DNA from: Leuconostocaceae bacterium ESL0958
GTDB taxonomy: Bacteria > Bacillota > Bacilli > Lactobacillales > Lactobacillaceae
NCBI GenBank assembly: GCA_029433265.1
Contig: JAQTHT010000004.1
Location: 1 to 64,000 of the forward strand
Direction: 5' to 3'
DNA length: 64,000 bases
Below the pieces are notes generated by a model that did not search any database, was not told where the DNA came from, and saw only the letters and a program-made list of their open reading frames with translations. Position 1 is the first letter of the stretch. Every line of letters begins with the position of its first letter. The position numbers were made by a program, and so were the translations under genes. Shown here piece by piece: positions 54,501 to 63,500 of the stretch.

Positions 54501-57500
54501 AGCCTTTTCGGCGTTATCAGCACTGTCCGTGCCATTAATAGCGGTCTGACCTTGCGTCAAAGCAGTATTAACCTGACCCTTCAGATCTTTCTTTTCATCA
54601 GGTGAAAGACTAGTCAAAGAATCAATATGGTTATCCGCATTACGGCTGTCGGCCGTCAGGTCGTTGGCACGTTGCAACTGGTGCATGGTCTTTTGACCAT
54701 CGTTCGTAGCAACCGTGACAGCCGTGGCATCCTGCGCCTGTTCAACCTGACTTTGTGCAGTTGTCAAGGCCTTCGACAGCTCGTTCTTGACGGCAGTCTT
54801 TTCATCATTCTCCAATGCAGCCTGACCGTCAATTTCAGCAGCTGCCTCTTGTTCATACTGCTGCAGAGTATCCTGGGCTTGATCCTTGGCATTCCGCAAA
54901 ACGGCGTCCTGGCCATCCTGGTTCAATTGACTGACCCAGTGCTGACCAATTGTCGTAGCATCTTCCGCCGTGTCAGCCGCTTTGACGGCAGCTAGACCAT
55001 TTCCTTCATCCGTATTCACCTGCTGATTCAAGCCAGCACGATGCGTTTCCGTTAGGGCAGATTGTTCTGAAATTAATTGACGGGCCGCCTTGGCAGCATC
55101 TTGGATGGCCTTCGTTTGGTCCCGAATTGCCTTTGCCTTGTAGCCACCGTTTTGATCATCTGCCCGTTCATAGATGGCGTCGATCGCTGCTTTTCCGTCT
55201 GTGAAATCTTGGTTAACCGTATCGGTCGTGTTATCTTGACCAATCTTGTTCTGCCAATCACTCACAGCCTTTTGAATACCAGTTTCGGCCGCCGTCTTAT
55301 CGGCATCCTTCAGGTTAGGCATTGCTGCGACTTTGTCGTGAGCCCGCTGACCGTAATCAGCCAACTCAGCCTGCCGTTGGCTAGCCAAAATCTCTGCTTG
55401 TGCGGTTTTGACCAGCTGCTGGATAGCAGGCTGCCCGTCCGCATTTTCGATATTCTGGATGGCCTGCGTAGCAGTTTGGTCAGCAGCTTGATGAGCCTTG
55501 TCACTGTCGGTTGGTACCGACTGCTTCAAGCTATCAATAGTCTGCCAAGCGTTATTTCGTGCTTGTTCAACTGCTTGTTGACCATCGTTCTTAGCAGCAC
55601 GCAGTTGTGCAGCTGTCAGCGCAGCCGCAATCTTTTGCAAACCGTTATCTCGTTCGTTCGTGACGTGATCGACTGTGTTTTGCACTTGGACATTGCTGTC
55701 GGCATCACTTGCTGCCTGTTGCACTGCCTGTTGCGCAGCCGTCAACTCGTCCGACTTCAAGGAAGACTTCAAGCCCGTTAAGGTAGTATCTGCCTGCTGT
55801 TGGGCAGTTTGTAAGGCTGTTTTTGCTTGATCCTTAGCATTTTGTAAACGGGCCGCCTGACCGTCGGCTTGCAGTTGACTGACCCAAGTATCCCGGGCCT
55901 TGTTGATTTCAGCAACTGTGTTAGCAGCATCAACCGCTGCCAAGCCAGTGCTCAAATCGTCCGCAACAATTTGCTTAGCTGCCTGTTGGTGATCAGCCAA
56001 GAAATCGTGCTGCTGATCAATTAATTGGTCAGCGTCACTGGCTGCCTGTTTTACAGCATCTTCAGCCGCGGATTTAGCAGCGGTCTGATAGCCAGTATTT
56101 TGGCTGTTAGCCTTGGCCAGTACAGCTTCGATTGCAGCCAGTCCCTGCTGGTAATCGCTTTCGATGCCATCCTGTGTGCTTTCATCCTGCATCTTGTTTT
56201 GCCAAGTCGTCACCAAACCATTAATCGTATCCTGGTAGCCAGTGATGTCTTGCTTAAACAGGTTTGGCAATGCCTGGATTGTCTTCAACTTGGCTTGGCC
56301 GTCGGCAGCCAGCTGGGCTTGGCGCTGGAAGTTCAACATCTTGACCTTACCAGCCGTGACAGCCTGATCAATGGCTGGCTGATCATTGGCGCCTTCAATC
56401 GTATTGATGGCGTCTTGGGCAGCCTTCTTGACATTGTCATCTGATTGGTCACTGGCAGTGCCAATCAAATCCTTCAGCTTATTGATTTCATCAATGGCCT
56501 TTTGTTTAGCATCACTGACTTGACCCTGACCGTCATTTTTGCCATTCCGGAGGTTGGCTTCCGCCATAATCTTTTGCATTTGTTGCAAACCATTATTCTT
56601 CTCCGTATTGACATGGTCTGGATCGCTTTGAGCGCTGACATTCGCTGTAGCATCCTTGGCTGCCTGATCAATGGCCGCCTGGAAGGACTGCTTTTGATCA
56701 GCCGTTAGCTTGCTCATCTGGTCAATGGCTTGCTTGTCCGAACTTTGCTGATTAGCAAGGGCCGTTGTGGCTGCATCCTTTGCATTTTGCAAAATACCTG
56801 CTTGGCCGTCGGCGGCGAGCGTGGTTGCCCCTTGGTCACCGGCTGTCTTCACCGCTGCAGCCGTATCAGCATTTTTGACCGCAGCCATGGCTGCATTTTC
56901 ATCAGCTGTGACCTTATCCAGGGCTTCGTTCTTATGGTTGTCCAAATAGTCGTGGCCCTGGTTGATGTTGTCCCGGGCCGTTTGGGCAGCCTGGCTAATT
57001 TTGGCTTCTGCAGCTGCGATAGCAGCCGTCTTATAGTTGCCGTTCTTAGCTTGGGCAGCAGCTAAGTCTGCATCAATGGCTTGCTTACCGGAATCGAAAT
57101 CATGATCAATGTCGGTCTGCGAACCATCATTTTGCATCTTATTCTGCCACTTGACGACATCGTTGTTGATGGCGGTCGCTGCATCCTGCTTATCTGGATC
57201 AGACAAGTTTGGCAATGCGTTGACTTGATCCGTGATGTCCTTACCATAAGCAGCTAATTCTGCCTGGCGGAGGACATTCCACATGGCCACTTCACCATCT
57301 GTCACTGCTGTGTGGACGTGGTCATCATCGCTAGCCGCTTCAATATCTTGAATAGCCTTTGTGGCAGCCTTATCAATATTATCCTTGGCCTGTTGACTGA
57401 CAGCGCCGAGCTTATCACGGAGGGCGTTAATCTTAGCAATCGCTTCTTGCTTGCTATTGTCAATCTGACCCTTGCCGCTGTTCTTGTTGTTACGCAAGTC

Positions 57501-60500
57501 AGCATCGTGAATATCCTGGTTAATCTTGTCGAGGCCGCTTTGCTTAGCGTTTTTCACGCCATCTGCATCACTTTGTCCAGCAATGCTCTTTTTAGCAGCG
57601 TCCCCATCGCCATCAACCGCGTCGTTGAACTGCTTTTTCTCATCGTCAGAGAGGTTGCTCATGCCATTAATTAAGTCATGGGCTTCCTTCTGCCGATCAC
57701 TAATACTGTTGGCAGCCGCATCCTTGGCATCCTGCAAAACAGCGTCTTGACCATCCTTGTTCAGCTGGTCGACGGCGGCCTTGCTGTTTTTGTTAATATC
57801 AGCGGCCGTTCCCGCATTGTTAACAGCATTCAAGGCTGCCTCACTGTGGCGGTTAACCTGATCAATGGCCGCCTGGCGGTGTTCTGGCGTCAAGTTATGC
57901 TGATCATTAATCAAATTCAGCGCGTCTTGTGCTGCCTTGCCGATGGCTTTCTTGGCGGCAGCTAGCGCAGCATCCTTAGCGTTTCCATTTTGACCATTGG
58001 CATCATTATAAACACCGTCGATTGCCTGGGTCGCCTTCAGATAATCGTTATCAATTGTCTGCTGGTCGCCATCTTGCCCAATGGTTTGAGACCAAGTCTT
58101 TACTAAGCCGTCAATGCTTTTGGCAAAGTCAGCCTTCGTATCCGCTGACAGGTTGGCCATGTCTTGGATGGCATTTTCCTTCTGCTTCGCATAGTCATTC
58201 AACTGGGCTTGCCGCTGTGGCGCATAAATCTGGACTTTACCAGCCGTCACTGTCTGATCAATGCTGGATTGATCATTAGCGGCATTCACTTGGTCGATGG
58301 CCTTTTGAGCAGCCTGTTCGGCTGCTTGATGGGCCGCCGCACTAGCATCTGGCACGCTCGTTTGCAGGGCGTCAATCACTTTGAGCGCCTGATCCCGGGC
58401 ACTTGTCAGGTCTGTGGTAGCCGTATTCTTACCCGCCTGCAGCTGTGCAGCAGCCAATTGCTTCTGAATTTGCTGCAACCCATTATCGCGTTCGCTAGCG
58501 ACATGCGTTTCATCATTTTGCACCTGGACATTCCGGAGAGCGTCACTAGTGGCCTGATCAATGGCATTCTTGTAGTTAGTCTGCTGCTGGCTCGTCAGAG
58601 GTGGTGTCAGCTGGTCAATGGTCGTATCAGCAGTTTGTGCTTTCTGCTGAAGGGCAGTGGTTGCTTGATCCTTTGCGTTTTGCAAAAGACCCGCCGCTTG
58701 ATCCGCTTGTAAAATACCGACCCACTTAACGCGATCGCTATTGATACTGTCCTGACTATCATCGGCCTTGACAGCAGCCAGTCCGGCATCTTCATCTTTT
58801 TGAATCTGATCAAGGGCCGCTTGCTTGTGATTGTCCAAATAGTCTGACTGACCATTAATGGCATTACGAGCAGTCTCGGCTGCAGCTTGGATGTCTTGCG
58901 TGGCCTTATCCAAAGCGGCTTGCTTGTTGCCGCCGTTATCCTTGTCAGCTTGGGCAGTAACCGCGTCAATGGCTTGCTTAGCAGATAGGTAAGCATCTTC
59001 CGCTGTCTGTGTGCTATCAGCCTGATTGACATTACCTTGGCCAGCTGTCAGGGCATTGTTGACTTGGGCCTTCAGCTTGCCCTTTTCATCAGTTGACAGG
59101 CTGGTCAAGGAATCAATGTGACTATCCGCATTACGGCTGTCAGCCGTCAGGTCGTTAGCACGTTGCAATTGGTGCAGACTCTTCTGACCGTTTTGGACAG
59201 CACTATCAACAGCGCCGTTGTCGGCCGCTGCTTGAACATTTCCCTTGGCAGTGTTCAAAGCGTCGGTCAACTGACTCTTGATGGTCTTCTTTTCATCGGC
59301 GGACAGTTGGTTCTGACCGTCGATTTCAGCAGCGGCAGCCTGTTCGTACTGATCCAAGGAGGTCTTGGCGTTGTCCTTGTAGTTTTGGAGCAAGCCAGCA
59401 GCTTGATCAGCTTGAAGAACGCCAACCCAGTAGTCACTATTGCTCTTGATAGTGAACTGGTCACCAGCAGCATTCACTGCACCAACACCAGATTGTTCAT
59501 CGGCGTTGACTTTGTTAATCGCCTGCTTTTGGTTGTCGTCCAGATAACCGCTCTTACCATTAATCGCATCACGCGCAGCTTGCGCTGCATTATGAATAGC
59601 GGTCGTGGCCTTATCCAAGGCATCCGCCTTGTGACCAGCATTATTCTTGTCAGCTTGCCCGGTAATCGCATTGATGGCATCCTTCGCCTGATTGTAGGCC
59701 TTTTCGGCATCGTCAACACTATTGGTGCCATTGATAGCAGACTGGCCCTGCGTCAACGCAGTATTAACCTGACCCTTCAACTGGGTCTTTTCATCAGGTG
59801 AAAGACTAGTCAAAGAATCAATGTGACTGTCTGCGTTACGGCTGTCGGCCGTCAGGTCGTTAGCACGCTGCAACTGGTGCATCGCAGTCTTACCAGCATT
59901 GCCAGCGCTGTCCACACCATTGTTATCAGTTGCGGCTTGAACATTACCCTTGGCAGTATTCAAAGCCTCTGTCAACTGACCCTTGATGTTGCTCTTTTCA
60001 TCAGCGGACAGCTGGCTCTGACTGTCAATTTCAGTAGCGGCAGCCTGTTCGTACTGATCCAAGGAGGTCTTGGCGTTGTCCTTGTAGTTTTGGAGCAAAG
60101 CTGCTGCTTGGTCAGCCTGCAGAATAGTAACCCATTTGTCACTATCGCTCTTGATGGTGAACTGATTGTCATCACCGTTGACTGCGTCAACACCAGATTG
60201 TTCATCGGCGTTGACTTTGTTAATGGCCTGCTTTTGATTGTCATCCAAGTAACCAGTCTTGGCATTGATGGCATCCCGGGCTGCTTGTGCAGCATCCTTA
60301 ATGGCCTTCGTGGCATCCGTCAAGGCACCGGCCTTGTGGTCGTTGTTGTTCTTATCCGCCTGACCAGTAACCGCATTGATGGTGTTCTTCGCATTGTTAT
60401 AAGCCGTTTCGGCGTCATCAACACTATTGGTGCCATTGATAGCAGACTGACCTTGGGTCAACGCAGTATTAACCTGACCCTTCAGATCTTTCTTTTCATC

Positions 60501-63500
60501 AGATGAAAGACTAGTCAAAGAATCAATATGGTTATCCGCATTACGGCTGTCGGCCGTCAGGTCGTTAACACGCTGCAACTGGTGCAAACTTGTCTGACCG
60601 TTTTGGACAGCGGTATCCACAGCGCCGTTGTTAGCCGCTGACTGAACGTTACCCTTGGCAGTGTTCAAAGCGTCGGTCAACTGACCCTTGATGTTGCTCT
60701 TTTCATCCGCGGACAGTTGGCTCTGACCGTCAATTTCAGTAGCGGCAGCCTGCTCGTACTGAGCCAAGGACGTCTTGGCGTTGTCCTTGTAGTTTTGGAG
60801 CAAGGCTGCTGTTTGGTCAGCTTGAAGCACCTTGACCCAGTAGTCGCTAGCGCTCTTAATGCTGTACTGGTCACCAGCAGCATTCACTGCGTCAACACCA
60901 GATTGTTCATCGGCGTTGACTTTGTTAATGGCCTGCTTTTGGTTGTCGTCCAAATAACCAGTTTTTGCATTAATGGCATCACGAGCAGTTTGGGCTGCGT
61001 TATGAATAGCCGTCGTAGCCTTATCCAAGGCATCTGCCTTGTGACCAGCATTATCCTTGTCAGCCTGACCAGTAACCGCATTGATGGCATCCTTAGCAGA
61101 TTGATAAGCCTGTTCAGCACTATCAACACTATTGGTGCCATTGATAGCGGTCTGACCTTGCGTCAACGCAGTATTAACCTGACCCTTCAGATCGTTCTTT
61201 TCATCAGGTGAAAGACTAGTCAAAGAATCGATGTGCGCATCCGCGTTACGGCTGTCCGCCGTCAGGTCGTTAGCACGCTGCAACTGGTGCAAACTTGTCT
61301 GACCGTTTTGGACAGCGGTATCCACAGCGCCGTTGTTAGCCGCTGACTGAACATTGCCCTTGGCAGTGTTCAAAGCAGCTGTCAACTGACCCTTAATGTT
61401 GCTCTTTTCATCAGCGGACAGTTGGTTCTGACCGTCGATTTCAGTAGCGGCAGCTTGTTCGTACTGACTCAAGGACGTCTTCGCATTGTCCTTGTAGTTT
61501 TGTAACAAACCGGCAGTCTGGTCAGCTTGAAGAATAGCTACCCATTTATCACTATCACTCTTGATGCTGTACTGGTTGTCATCCTTTTGAATTGCAGCTA
61601 ATCCGGCATCTTCGTCGGTTTGAACCTTAGCAAGGGCAGTGTCCTTGTTGTTATCCAAATAACCAGTCTTCGCATTAATGGCATCACGGGCTGCTTGAGC
61701 AGCATCCTTGATGGCCTTCGTGGCATCCGTCAAGGCACCAGCCTTGTGGTCGTTGTTGTTCTTGTCAGCTTGACCGGTAATCCCGTCGATTGCGTTCTTC
61801 GCATTGTTATAGGCCGTTTCGGCGTCATCAACGCTATTGGTGCTGTTGATAGCAGTCTGACCTTGCGTCAAAGCAGTATTAACCTGACCCTTCAGATCGC
61901 TCTTTTCACCAGTTGAAAGACTAGTCAAAGAATCAATGTGCGCATCCGCATTACGACTGTCGGCCGTCAGGTCGTTAGCACGTTGCAACTGGTGCAAACT
62001 TGTCTGACCGTTTTGGACAGCGGTATCCACAGCGCCGTTGTTAGCCGCTGACTGAACGTTACCCTTGGCAGTGTTCAAAGCGTCGGTCAACTGACCCTTG
62101 ATACTGCTCTTTTCATCCGCAGACAGTTGGCTCTGACCGTCAATTTCAGTAGCGGCAGCTTGTTCGTACTGATCCAAGGACGTCTTGGCGTTGTCCTTGT
62201 AGTTTTGGAGCAAAGCTGCAGCTTGGTCGGCTTGGAGCACCTTGACCCAGTGGTCGCTATCGCTCTTGATGCTGTACTGGTTATCATCATTTTGGACTGC
62301 AGCCAGTCCGGCGTCCTCGTCGGTTTGAACCTTAGCAAGCGCAGTATCCTTATTGTTATCAAGGTAACCAGTCTTGGCATTAATGGCATCCCGGGCTGCT
62401 TGGGCAGCATCCTTAATGGCCTTCGTGGCGTCTGTCAAAGCACCAGCCTTGTGGTCGTTGTTAGTCTTGTCAGCCTGACCCGTAATGCCATCAATGGTTT
62501 GCTTGGCAGATTGATAAGCCGTTTCGGCGTCATCAACACTATTGGTACCGTTGATAGCAGTCTGACCTTGGGTCAACGCGGTATTAACCTGACCCTTCAG
62601 ATCTTTCTTTTCATCAGTTGAAAGACTAGTCAAAGAATCGATATGGTTATCCGCATTGCGGCTGTCCGCCGTCAGGTCGTTCGCACGCTGTAACTGGTGC
62701 ATAGCAGTCTTACCAGCATTGCCAGCGCCGTCCACACCATTGTTATCAGTTGCGGCTTGAACATTGCCCTTGGCAGTGTTCAAAACATCCGTCAACCGAC
62801 CATTGATACTGCTCTTTTCATCAGTGGTTAACTGACTTTGTGCATTGATGTCATTAACGGCATCTTGCTCATACTGTTCGAGATCCGTCAGTGCCCGGTC
62901 CTGATAATTCTGGAGCAGCGCAGCCTTTTGGTCTGCCTGCAAAACGCCAACCCAGTATTCGTTATGGCTGTTAATGTCAAATTGGTTGGTATCTTGCTGG
63001 ATAGCAGCCAAGCCAGCCTGTTCGTCTTTGTTGACCTGCGCAATGGCCTGCTCTTGATGGTCATTCCGGTAGCCATTTTGGGCGTTGATGGCATTACGGG
63101 CTGTTTGGGCTGCGTTTTGAATAGCGGTCGTGGCCTTGTTCAAAGCGTCCGACTTATGGCCAGCATTATCCTTATCAGCCTGGGCCTTGATGGCATCAAT
63201 GGCTGCCTTGGCATTGTTGTAGTTCTGTTCCGCCGTATCAAGATCGCCGGCACTATCGACATTGCTTTGACCAGTTTGAACCGCAGCATCAATTTTGTCA
63301 GCAGCATCCTGCTGTTCCTTAGAAGTTAAGCTAGTCAAAGCTTTCACTGCCTGCTTAGCAATGGCACCATCGGCCGTCAAATCGTTGGTCCGCTGAATCT
63401 GATGCAAGTGTAACTGACCGTTGGTGAAAGCAGTTGCCACATCACCACTGTTCTGTGCAGCTTGAATTTGACCAATAGCCGTCTGTAGTTCTTGTGATAG

